From positions 1 through 44,080 of the forward strand of contig JAJYXU010000090.1 of assembly GCA_021801605.1 (NCBI GenBank): a stretch of DNA of 44,080 bases. Direction: 5' to 3'. The DNA is from Bacteroidota bacterium. Its GTDB lineage: Bacteria; Bacteroidota; Ignavibacteria; Ignavibacteriales; Melioribacteraceae. Position numbers and translations under genes: made by a program. A model generated the notes under the pieces. It worked only from the letters and a program-made list of their open reading frames with translations. It was not told where the DNA came from and searched no databases. This document shows, piece after piece, positions 34,979 to 42,500 of this stretch; position 1 is the first letter of the stretch; every line of letters begins with the position of its first letter.

Positions 34979-36955
34979 ATGAAATTTGTATTCATAATAT
35001 TTTTTTCATTTTCACTTACACTTTACTCACAAGTTGATTCCACAACTTTTCAGACAGATCTAGATGACGTTCTAGAAGATGCCACGGTTGATAATGAAGG
35101 AACCGGATATTTCGATCTTGTAGAATACTTACTTCAAAATAAAATTCCTCTAAATCAAACCTCAATTAACGAATTGATGAAAGTTCCATTTCTCGATAGA
35201 CAAACAGCAACCGCTATAATACGCTATAGAAATTCATTAGGCGGAATCAGTTCCGCGAAGCAGTTAAAAGAGATTAATGGGGTTAACTCCGATCTCATAG
35301 AAAGAATTCTTCCTTACCTACGCTTCGAAGATACCGATAGATCGGCTTTCTTTGATCCTATCTCTAAGAAATTTGAGAATGTTGATATTTCTTTTCGTAC
35401 AAGAGGAATAAGAAAGTTTCAAGAGGAACAGGCTTATAAAGAAGGTAAATTTGATGGCTCAAGCTGGAAAATTTATAATCGCTTAATAATCAACAAAGAT
35501 CAAAATATTCGTTTTGGCATTCTGACTGAAAAAGACGCAGGCGAAAAATCCTTTAATGACTTTACAACATTTCATTTTTATGCAGAAAATATTGGAATAA
35601 TTAAAAAATTTGTAGCCGGTGATTTCTTGTATGAATTTGGACAGGGTCTTGCACTCTGGAGCAGATACTCAATTAGAAAAGGAGTTGAAACAGTTGGAAT
35701 TCTCCCCAGGAATGGAAGGTCAATTATTCCATATTTAAGTTCGGATGAAAACATGTTCCTTCGCGGAGTTGCTGCACAAATAAATTTTAATGAATTCAAG
35801 GTGAGTTCATTTTTTTCTTCAAGGCAAATGGACGGTTCTATTGATCCGGCAACAAATCAAATCACTTCTATTCGAATAGACGGTTTTCACCGTAATGAAA
35901 ATGAAATTGCACATAAAAGAATCATAAGCGAAAAATTATTCGGGATATCAGCAGACTATATCCTGGGCGAGATCGGTTCATTCGGTTTTCTCTATTACAA
36001 TTCAATTTTCGGAAATGATTTTCAAAATGAATCTGTGTTCGATCCGTCGGGAAATAGATTTGACTATTTTTCAACGAGCTATAATTTTATTGCTAACAAA
36101 CTTACTTTCAGCGGTGAGACTTCTTACAATATGAAATCATTTGCAACAATTAACAGTGTTGAGTTCTCCGTAAATAAAAATTTAACTCTCCTATTCTCTT
36201 ACCGGAATTATCCAAGAGATTACTGGGGATTGCATGCAAACGGTTTTGGTGAAAAGGACGGAACACAAAACGAAGTTGGTCTTTATTCCGGTCTGAAACT
36301 AAGATCCAATTTTGGAGTCATCTATTTTTATTATGACCAAATTGAATTTCCATCCACAAGCGATAAGCTGTTGTTTGCATCGAAAGGAAATGAATTCATG
36401 GTTTATTACACGGTCTCGCCCTTTGTTAATACCGAATTCCGTCTGCGGTACATCAATAAAAACAGCGAAGTATCGGATATCGTAAACGATGAATACGGAC
36501 TCACCAGGAGAAAAACTGAAAGTATAAGAGGAGAATTGACCTATAAAGTTTCAAAATACATTCAACTTCGCTCTCGAATAAATATGGTTGGTGTTTCCCC
36601 TTCCTCAAATTCATCATCAGAAAAAGGTTTTCTGCTTTTTCAAGATGTTAAATATTCCCCTACTCCATCACTCAACATTTCCGCAAGAATAGTCTTCTTT
36701 AGAACCGATTCTTACGATTCCCGGGTTTATGAATTTGAAAATGATCTAACAGGTGTAATGACAAATCCTCCATTATATGGGGAAGGCACACGTTGGTATC
36801 TATTGGCACAATACAAAACCTCGTTTGGTCTAACTCTCTCAATGAAATACTCAGAACTTTTCAAACCTGCCGAAAGAACACTTAGTAGCGGTGATACGGA
36901 AATTCAAGGTAACATTGACAATCGCTTAAGTTTTCAATTAGACTTTCAGTTTTAG
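34979..36955 (+). CDS. Outer-membrane protein with N-terminal helix-hairpin-helix domain
   Basis: A 658-aa exported protein. After a signal peptide (KFVFIIFFSFSLTLYSQ) comes a ComEA-like helix-hairpin-helix segment (about 45-110, KIPLNQTSINELMKVPFLDR, then KEINGVNSDLIERILPYLRF). The remaining 540 residues are a long beta-rich barrel ending in SFQLDFQF, with a C-terminal Phe as in outer-membrane barrels. This layout is recurrent in Bacteroidota and Ignavibacteria but has no assigned function. It starts 2 nt after the PorV-like gene without its own ribosome site. Confidence 0.7.
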   Translation: MKFVFIIFFSFSLTLYSQVDSTTFQTDLDDVLEDATVDNEGTGYFDLVEYLLQNKIPLNQTSINELMKVPFLDRQTATAIIRYRNSLGGISSAKQLKEINGVNSDLIERILPYLRFEDTDRSAFFDPISKKFENVDISFRTRGIRKFQEEQAYKEGKFDGSSWKIYNRLIINKDQNIRFGILTEKDAGEKSFNDFTTFHFYAENIGIIKKFVAGDFLYEFGQGLALWSRYSIRKGVETVGILPRNGRSIIPYLSSDENMFLRGVAAQINFNEFKVSSFFSSRQMDGSIDPATNQITSIRIDGFHRNENEIAHKRIISEKLFGISADYILGEIGSFGFLYYNSIFGNDFQNESVFDPSGNRFDYFSTSYNFIANKLTFSGETSYNMKSFATINSVEFSVNKNLTLLFSYRNYPRDYWGLHANGFGEKDGTQNEVGLYSGLKLRSNFGVIYFYYDQIEFPSTSDKLLFASKGNEFMVYYTVSPFVNTEFRLRYINKNSEVSDIVNDEYGLTRRKTESIRGELTYKVSKYIQLRSRINMVGVSPSSNSSSEKGFLLFQDVKYSPTPSLNISARIVFFRTDSYDSRVYEFENDLTGVMTNPPLYGEGTRWYLLAQYKTSFGLTLSMKYSELFKPAERTLSSGDTEIQGNIDNRLSFQLDFQF

Positions 36956-37018
36956 CCAACTACATTTCTTAATTCTTCTTCCTTTTGAAAGAGGGAGTGA
37001 GGCAAGTGTGGGAGCGGC

Positions 37019-37054
37019 TTGACAAATTGAAATAATGATGTATATTTATACATC
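37019..37054 (+). promoter_or_regulatory. vapBC promoter with overlapping palindromic operator
   Basis: TTGACA (37019-37024), a 16-nt spacer and TATATTTA (37041-37048), a TAnnTTTG-like box. The inverted repeat GATGTATA/TATACATC (37037-37054) covers the -7 box, 15 nt before the vapB start, which is the expected place for autorepression by a ribbon-helix-helix antitoxin. Confidence 0.7.
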
Positions 37055-37068
37055 AAAAATGAGAAGAC

Positions 37069-37314
37069 ATGAAACGAACGCAAATATATATTGATGACGA
37101 GCTTCATCGAATTTTGGTTTTGGAAAGCAAGCATAAACGAAGGAGAATGTCGAACTTAATTCGAGAAGCTCTTCGTGAAAAATATATGAATCAAGAAAAA
37201 CGGCTTCATCTGCTTGATTCAATTGTGGGAATCTGGAAAGACCGCAATTTTAATGTTGATCAATTCATTCGTGATTTGAGAAAAGACAACAGACGAAAAA
37301 GAATTTATGAATAA
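37069..37314 (+). CDS. vapB: Ribbon-helix-helix antitoxin (VapB-like)
   Basis: An 81-aa protein with an N-terminal ribbon-helix-helix domain (KRTQIYIDDELHRILVLESK and RRMSNLIREALREKY) and a basic C-terminal tail (LRKDNRRKRIYE) that would wrap the toxin. The start ATG has GAGAAG just before it. It overlaps the PIN toxin gene by 8 nt. A palindrome over the promoter (37037-37054) fits repression by this protein, alone or in complex with the toxin. Confidence 0.85.
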   Translation: MKRTQIYIDDELHRILVLESKHKRRRMSNLIREALREKYMNQEKRLHLLDSIVGIWKDRNFNVDQFIRDLRKDNRRKRIYE

Positions 37315-37684
37315 GAATATTCTTTTGGATTCCGACGTTATCATCTGGCTTCTGCGTGATAAGAATGAAATAGTTGAAAAGTTTAGAACGGTAATTTTAA
37401 ACAACACGCTATTTGTTACGCCGGTAACTGTTGCAGAAATATTTTCGGGCGCCCGCAAAGACGAATTGAGAAAGATCCATGAATTCTTTGAACTCGTGAG
37501 AGTAATAGAAATCAATTTCGAAATTGGAAAACTCGCAGGTGAATTTATTCAACAATTCAGTAGATCTCACTCCGTTGAAATTGCCGATGCACTGATTGCC
37601 GCTTCATCAAAATATTATGAACTAAAGTTATGGACGCTTAACACCAAACATTATCCAATGCTGAATAAGACCAGTCTTTTCTAG
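37307..37684 (+). CDS. vapC: PIN-domain RNase toxin (VapC-like)
   Basis: A 125-aa PIN-domain protein. The acidic residues are Asp8 (LLDSD), Glu44 (VAEIFSGA) and Asp94 (EIADALIAAS); at the fourth place the sequence is TLNTKHYP, with Asn112 instead of Asp. That is seen in many active VapC proteins. It cleaves RNA, in studied members initiator tRNA or the sarcin-ricin loop; the target here is unknown. It is coupled to vapB by an 8-nt overlap. Confidence 0.88.
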   Translation: MNKNILLDSDVIIWLLRDKNEIVEKFRTVILNNTLFVTPVTVAEIFSGARKDELRKIHEFFELVRVIEINFEIGKLAGEFIQQFSRSHSVEIADALIAASSKYYELKLWTLNTKHYPMLNKTSLF

Positions 37685-37808
37685 CATTCTTTCAATTTTT
37701 TCTCTTCGGCTGCAAAATAAACTACTAACAGATATGCCTCTGTGTTGCCAAATTGTACTTTACTCTCTAAGTTGCATATGAAAATTTTCTAACTATTAAG
37801 GTCATTCT

Positions 37809-38987
37809 ATGAGAACTATCGTTTCACTTCCCGGTGATGGAATCGGAAAAGTTGTATTACCGGAATCAATCAGATTACTTGAAGCAGCCGGATTCAAAGC
37901 GAATTATGTTCACGGAGATATTGGATGGGAATTTTGGTGTAAAGAAGGTAACGCACTTCCACAGCGTACTATCGATTTAATTGCCGAGCATAAGATTGCA
38001 CTCTTTGGGGCAATTACCAGCAAAGCAAAAGACGCTTCTGAAAAAGAACTCGATCCAGAATTGAAAGGAAAAGGATTTGTTTACTTTTCACCTATCGTCA
38101 GTTTACGACAGAAATTTAATCTTGATATTTGTATCCGTCCATGCGTTTCATTAAAAGGAAATCCGCTAAACTTCATCAGAAGAAGCGCTGATGGCGGATT
38201 TGAAGAACCGATGGTAAATGCAGTCATATTCAGACAAAATACAGAAGGACTTTATGCCGGAGTTGAATGGACAAATCCGCCTAAACAAGTTCGTGATGCA
38301 CTTGAGACACATTCTAAAATGAAATTCTTCAAAGATACTCCAAGTGAAGAGATGGCAGTCTCAACCCGAATAGTTACAAAGAAAGCAAGTGAACGAATCA
38401 TCCGTTCAGCTTTTGAATACGCAAAGAAATTTGGTTATACCAATCTTACTCTTTGTGAAAAACCAAATGTCTTAAGAGAAACTTCCGGTATGATGTTTAA
38501 GATTGCGAAAGAAATTGCGAAAGAATATTCGAACATTGCATTGTGGGATACAAATATAGATGCTCAGATGATGTGGCTTACAAAAAATCCGGAAGATTAC
38601 GGAGTAATTGTTGCTGAAAATATGTTCGGTGATATTATCAGCGATGGATTTGCCGGATTAATTGGCGGACTTGGTTTTGCATGCAGTGCAAACATCGGAG
38701 AAGAAGTCGCAGTATTTGAACCAACGCATGGCTCGGCTCCAAAATATGAAAAAATATATCCGTCAATCGTTAACCCGATTGCAATGTTTATGAGCGCGTG
38801 TATGATGTTAGATCATATTGATGAGAAAGAGATCGCAACAAAAATTCGCAAAGCAATTGCAAAAGTTGTTGAAGAAGGGAAAGTTCGTACTTACGACATG
38901 TTGAAACTGCGCGGCGGTGCAGATGTTTTTAAAAAAGGCGCCGCAACAACTCAACAAATGACAGATGCAGTAATTTCAAAATTGTAA
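37809..38987 (+). CDS. Isocitrate/homoisocitrate/isopropylmalate-type dehydrogenase
   Basis: A 392-aa beta-decarboxylating dehydrogenase. It begins with IVSLPGDGIGKVVLPESIRL, has the substrate loop FSPIVSLRQKFNLDICIRPC, then VIFRQNTEGLYAGVEW, the metal-binding DGFAGLIGGLGF region and the coenzyme segment FEPTHGSAPKYEKI. The loop SPIVSLR resembles SPIVALR of fungal homoisocitrate dehydrogenase (LYS12) more than SLNVALR of isocitrate dehydrogenase, and the window has a separate E. coli-type icd. With the LYS4-like hydratase 1.1 kb downstream, homoisocitrate to 2-oxoadipate is a plausible reaction. Isocitrate or isopropylmalate remain possible. Confidence 0.78.
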   Translation: MRTIVSLPGDGIGKVVLPESIRLLEAAGFKANYVHGDIGWEFWCKEGNALPQRTIDLIAEHKIALFGAITSKAKDASEKELDPELKGKGFVYFSPIVSLRQKFNLDICIRPCVSLKGNPLNFIRRSADGGFEEPMVNAVIFRQNTEGLYAGVEWTNPPKQVRDALETHSKMKFFKDTPSEEMAVSTRIVTKKASERIIRSAFEYAKKFGYTNLTLCEKPNVLRETSGMMFKIAKEIAKEYSNIALWDTNIDAQMMWLTKNPEDYGVIVAENMFGDIISDGFAGLIGGLGFACSANIGEEVAVFEPTHGSAPKYEKIYPSIVNPIAMFMSACMMLDHIDEKEIATKIRKAIAKVVEEGKVRTYDMLKLRGGADVFKKGAATTQQMTDAVISKL

Positions 38988-39055
38988 AAAGCTAGAAGCA
39001 AGAAGTAAGTGGTTTTGTTCTAACCTCTCGCTTCTCGCCTCTTACGGAGGTACAA

Positions 39056-39589
39056 ATGAAAGATAAAATAAAAAAGCTATGGCCTGAAATTGATTGGATT
39101 AAAGATAATTCTTTACGTGAAAAAACTTTGAATGCCTGGATCTATGCAATAGAAAGTTCTGTTCTTACTCCTGAAGATTTGGAAATTATCCCATTCTCTC
39201 TTCTAGTCAAAGATTGTAAAATTTCTTTTATGAATCACAAGCGTACCTGTGTTCAACTTGCTGTTGAAATTGCCAACACAATGAATAAAAACTTTGGTGA
39301 CGCTATAAAAATAAACATGGACATTCTAATCTCAGGAGCAATTCTAATTGATGTTGGTAAATTGATCGAATATGAAAAAGTTGATGGGAAAATAAAAACC
39401 AGCAAAGCCGGCGATCTCGTTCGTCATCCATTTAGCGGACAAGCAATTGCAGCACGTTTCGATCTACCTTTTGAAGTCCAGCATATTATTGCTACTCATT
39501 CGAAAGAAGGAGATCTTGGCAAACGTACAGTTGAGTCAATCATTGTTCATCATGCGGATTTTGTATCCTTCGAACCGTTTAAAGTATAA
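39056..39589 (+). CDS. HD-domain protein with altered HD dyad
   Basis: A 177-aa protein of the HD phosphohydrolase superfamily: MNHKRT (His61), the helix ILIDVGKLIEYEK where the HD dyad should be, RHPFSG (His124), ATHSKEG (His148) and VHHADF (Asp168). The dyad His is replaced by Ile98 (Ile-Asp), so metal binding may be altered or absent; the other ligands are kept. The start has a clear GGAGG. It lies between the dehydrogenase and the four-helix-bundle pseudogene, in line with the carboxylic acid genes. Its substrate is unknown. Confidence 0.75.
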   Translation: MKDKIKKLWPEIDWIKDNSLREKTLNAWIYAIESSVLTPEDLEIIPFSLLVKDCKISFMNHKRTCVQLAVEIANTMNKNFGDAIKINMDILISGAILIDVGKLIEYEKVDGKIKTSKAGDLVRHPFSGQAIAARFDLPFEVQHIIATHSKEGDLGKRTVESIIVHHADFVSFEPFKV

Positions 39590-39596
39590 ATCACAA

Positions 39597-40042
39597 TTTC
39601 CAAATAACAAATAACAGTGAATTCTCAATGAACAATGCACAAAGTAATTTTGATTTGGAAGAAAGGACTTTTCAATTCGCGAAAAAAGTTGCTCAATATG
39701 TTTCCAAACTTCCAAAAACAACATCAAATATTGAATACTCAAAGCAAGTCATTAGAGCTTCTTCTTCGGTAGGGGCAAATTATAGAGAAGCAAATGAAGC
39801 TTTGGGCAAAAAAGATTTCAATATGAGATTGAAAATTTCACGGAAACAAGCCAAAGAATCATCCTTCTTTTTGTGATTAATTATTGAAACAAATGATGAT
39901 TCCTTTAAAAAAGGAAGGTCTTGAATTGTTTGATGAAGCCGAACAATTAAAAAAAATATTTTCAGCGATTCTCTTAAAAACAAATTGAGATTTGGTTTTT
40001 GGTATTTAACTGTAATTTGGATTTTGTTATTTGATATTTATT
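39597..40042. repeat. Imperfect inverted flanks around the S23 pseudogene
   Basis: The left flank (39602-39636: AAATAACAAATAACAGTGAA) and the inverse of the right flank (39990-40042) share AAATAACAAA, a nearly identical ACAGT-AA block and CAA-rich text, with a small gap. Together they bracket the four-helix-bundle pseudogene like the ends of a cassette. Confidence 0.4.
39628..39988 (+). pseudogene. Broken four-helix bundle (S23-like) protein gene
   Basis: The first 82 codons encode a typical four-helix bundle protein: FDLEERTFQFAKKVAQYVSK, then EYSKQVIRASSSVGANYREA and KISRKQAKESSFFL, followed by TGA (39874-39876). The protein family continues with W(L/R)L at this point, and the DNA after the stop encodes LIIETNDDS in the same frame. 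After one extra base in the A/G run (39904-39915) the frame +1 encodes EGLELFDEAEQLKKIFSAIL and ends at 39988. A nonsense change (TGG to TGA) plus a one-base insertion therefore broke the gene. The family often moves between genomes and sits in 23S rRNA insertions. Confidence 0.8.
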
Positions 40043-40079
40043 CATTCTTCTAAAAAGATTAATAAGATTGGAGTAAAAT

Positions 40080-42059
40080 ATGTCCCAAACTCTAATAGAA
40101 AAAATTGCACAACGATATGCAGTTGGATTACAAGCAAATCATACTGTTAAAGCCGGAGATTATATTTCGATTCGACCTGCTTATGTAATGACTCATGATA
40201 ATACCGGAGCCGTCATTCCAAAATTTAAAAGTATTGGCGCGACTAAACTAGCCAATCCGCGTCAAGTTGTTCATACACTTGATCATGACATTCAAAACAA
40301 AGACGAAAAAAATTTAGCGAAGTATAAAAAAATTGAAGAGTTTTCAAAATCAATGGGCGCTGATTTTTACCCGGCGGGACGCGGCATAGGTCACCAAATA
40401 ATGATTGAGGAAGGTTACGCCTGGGCAGGTACTATGTCGGTTGCATCAGATAGTCATTCAAATATGTATGGCGGAATCGGATGTTTGGGAACACCGATTG
40501 TGAGAACAGATGCCGCGGCTATCTGGGCGACTACAAGAACCTGGTGGCAAGTTCCTCCAATTGCTAAAGTTGAATTAAAAGGAAAACTTAAGCCAGGTGT
40601 GACAGGTAAAGATATTATAATTGCATTGTGCGGATTTTTTAATCATGATGAAGTTTTAAACCATGCAATCGAGTTTACCGGCGACGGAATTAAAGAATTA
40701 GCTATTGATCAACGACTCACAATTGCCAATATGACAACAGAATGGGGAGCTATGGCAGGTGTCTTTCCAATTGATGAAATCACAATCAATTGGTTGAAGA
40801 GTAGAGCGAGATTTATCTCGCTCCGTGGTTTGGAAGGAGTAACTTCCGACGTTGACGGTAATGGAATTCATCCACGTATCAATGAAGCAAGAATTTCCGA
40901 ACTGGAAAAAGATTTACAAAATTTGAAAGCTGATCTTAATGCTTTTTACGCAAAAGAATTAATAATAGATCTTTCATCAATCGAGCCGCATGTTTCAGGA
41001 CCGAATACAGTTAAGACAATGACTTCAATTTCGGAGATTAAACAGAAGAAAGTAAAGATCAATAAAGCATATCTGCTCTCTTGTGTTAACTCACGTGTTG
41101 ACGATCTTGCAGAAGCTGCATCAATCATTCGTGGTAAAAAAATTTCAGATCATGTTAAATTTTATATTGCCGCCGCATCGAGTGAAGTTCAAGCTGAAAG
41201 CGAGAAACGTGGCGATTGGAAAACTCTTTTGGACGCCGGTGCAATTCCTCTTCCGCCAAGTTGCGGACCTTGCATAGGACTCGGAACCGGGTTATTAGAA
41301 GATGGTGAAGTGGGAATCTCTGCAACAAACAGAAACTTCAAGGGAAGAATGGGTTCTCCCAATGCACAAGCTTATCTCGCTTCACCTGGAGTTGTGGCTG
41401 CATCTGCCGTTTCCGGTTTTATCAATTTTGATTCTGAAAATTTATCTGGAAAAATTTTAGGTGAAATAAAAACAAATGTAAAATCAGAAATAACGAAAAG
41501 TGCTGTTAGAATAATTGATGGCTTTCCATCTCAAGTTGAAGGTGAATTAATCTTTTGTTATCAGGATAATTTAAATACCGACGGAATCTATCCAGGCAAA
41601 TACACATACAACGATGATATGACTCCGCAAGACCAGGCAAAAGTTGTTATGGAAAATTACGATCCGGAATTTGGGAAAATGGTTAACGATGGAGATATAC
41701 TCGTCGGCGGTTTCAATTTTGGAACGGGAAGTTCACGTGAGCAAGCTGCTACTGCACTGAAGTATCGCGGAATCCGTTTGGTTGTTGCCGGTTCATTCAA
41801 TGAAACATACAAACGCAACGCTCTCAATAACGGTTTCCTTGTTATCGAATGTCCTGAACTCGTAAATGATCTGAAGTTAAAATTCGGGAAAGAGAAACTA
41901 TCCGTGAAAACTAAGATAATTGCAAAGATGGATTTCCAAAATTCTGTGTTGGTCACAAAAGAAAAATCTTATTCGATTGATCCGGTTGGTGAAGCCGCAC
42001 AAGAATTAATTGTTACCGGTGGATTGGAAGAATGGGTAAAAAGGAATTTAAATCAATAG
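40080..42059 (+). CDS. LYS4-type homoaconitase (aconitase-superfamily hydro-lyase)
   Basis: A 659-aa single-chain aconitase-superfamily enzyme with an N-terminal [4Fe-4S] domain and a C-terminal swivel domain. The cluster cysteines are Cys335 (LLSCVNSR), Cys395 and Cys398 (PSCGPCIG). Long stretches read like yeast homoaconitase LYS4, for example SDSHSNMYGGIGCLGTPIVR, LTIANMTTEWGAMAGVFPID and GISATNRNFKGRMGS. The swivel loop ETYKRNALNNG also has the RNA/RNS-N pattern of homoaconitase rather than the aconitase SFARIHETN pattern. The likely reaction is cis-homoaconitate to homoisocitrate; serving as the cell's aconitase is the main alternative. GGAG precedes the start. Confidence 0.85.
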   Translation: MSQTLIEKIAQRYAVGLQANHTVKAGDYISIRPAYVMTHDNTGAVIPKFKSIGATKLANPRQVVHTLDHDIQNKDEKNLAKYKKIEEFSKSMGADFYPAGRGIGHQIMIEEGYAWAGTMSVASDSHSNMYGGIGCLGTPIVRTDAAAIWATTRTWWQVPPIAKVELKGKLKPGVTGKDIIIALCGFFNHDEVLNHAIEFTGDGIKELAIDQRLTIANMTTEWGAMAGVFPIDEITINWLKSRARFISLRGLEGVTSDVDGNGIHPRINEARISELEKDLQNLKADLNAFYAKELIIDLSSIEPHVSGPNTVKTMTSISEIKQKKVKINKAYLLSCVNSRVDDLAEAASIIRGKKISDHVKFYIAAASSEVQAESEKRGDWKTLLDAGAIPLPPSCGPCIGLGTGLLEDGEVGISATNRNFKGRMGSPNAQAYLASPGVVAASAVSGFINFDSENLSGKILGEIKTNVKSEITKSAVRIIDGFPSQVEGELIFCYQDNLNTDGIYPGKYTYNDDMTPQDQAKVVMENYDPEFGKMVNDGDILVGGFNFGTGSSREQAATALKYRGIRLVVAGSFNETYKRNALNNGFLVIECPELVNDLKLKFGKEKLSVKTKIIAKMDFQNSVLVTKEKSYSIDPVGEAAQELIVTGGLEEWVKRNLNQ

Positions 42060-42060
42060 A

Positions 42061-42279
42061 ACACGGATAACGCAGATTCATCCCGTGGAATAAATTGATA
42101 ATTAAATTTAGGGTAGTTCCAAAAACTATCTTTTGTAAAAAATTTAACGCGGAGAACGCAAAGTTCGCAGAGGATATTGAAGTTTTTGGAACTACCCTTT
42201 ATTACAAAAGATAAAATGTTATTCCATGGGGTAAGCGGATTTTCACAGATAAATCCGCGCAAATCTGTGTTATCCGCGT
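42061..42279. repeat. Nested inverted-repeat stack (three levels)
   Basis: Three inverted repeats lie inside each other. Outer: ACACGGATAACGCAGATT (42061-42078) with AATCTGTGTTATCCGCGT (42262-42279), 16 of 18 pairs. Middle: CCCGTGGAATAA (42082-42093) with TTATTCCATGGG (42219-42230), 11 of 12. Inner: the perfect 17-bp ends of the element at 42111-42197. A separate hairpin GCGGATTT/AAATCCGC lies at 42235-42258. Outer and middle belong to repeat family B. The stack starts 1 nt after the homoaconitase-type stop. Confidence 0.7.
42111..42197. mobile_element. 87-bp MITE-like element with perfect 17-bp ends and TTTA duplication
   Basis: GGGTAGTTCCAAAAACT (42111-42127) and AGTTTTTGGAACTACCC (42181-42197) are perfect inverted ends. 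TTTA at 42107-42110 and again at 42198-42201 fits a 4-bp target duplication. The core holds a family A text (ACGCGGAGAACGCAAAGTTCGCAGAGG split over 42147-42175). There is no ORF. Confidence 0.7.
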
Positions 42280-42500
42280 CTATTTCATACTTTTTTTTGA
42301 ACCGGCAAAACAATAATTTTACATCAGAAATAATTCAGTCAGATAACTTATTATGCTAAAGAGAAAATCAAACACTTCTAAGCAACTCTTCCCCTGGCTT
42401 AACTTCCCAAAGGTTTTCGAAACCAACTGGCAAAATAAATAGTCTACTTCCCTTTCTTTTTCTTCTTTCGAATCAAAATAAAAATACAAGGTAAACAAAT
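42280..42500. other. Intergenic leader region of the PrpD-like gene
   Basis: The rest of the 441-nt gap before the MmgE/PrpD gene. A short imperfect palindrome GGTTT TCG AAACC (42412-42424) is the only structure seen. No ORF or RNA gene; AAGG lies 10 nt before the downstream ATG. Confidence 0.4.

Noticed and set aside
37307-37684. Inactive VapC because the fourth acidic residue is Asn
   Set aside because: Asn at this place is common in active PIN toxins; the other three acidic residues are kept.
42111-42197. CRISPR-like or origin-like structure
   Set aside because: It has paired inverted ends and a target duplication, not regular direct repeats with spacers or clustered DnaA boxes.
42412-42424. 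GGTTT TCG AAACC palindrome upstream of the PrpD-like gene as an operator
   Set aside because: A 5-bp arm in AT-rich DNA is close to chance, and no regulator is adjacent.
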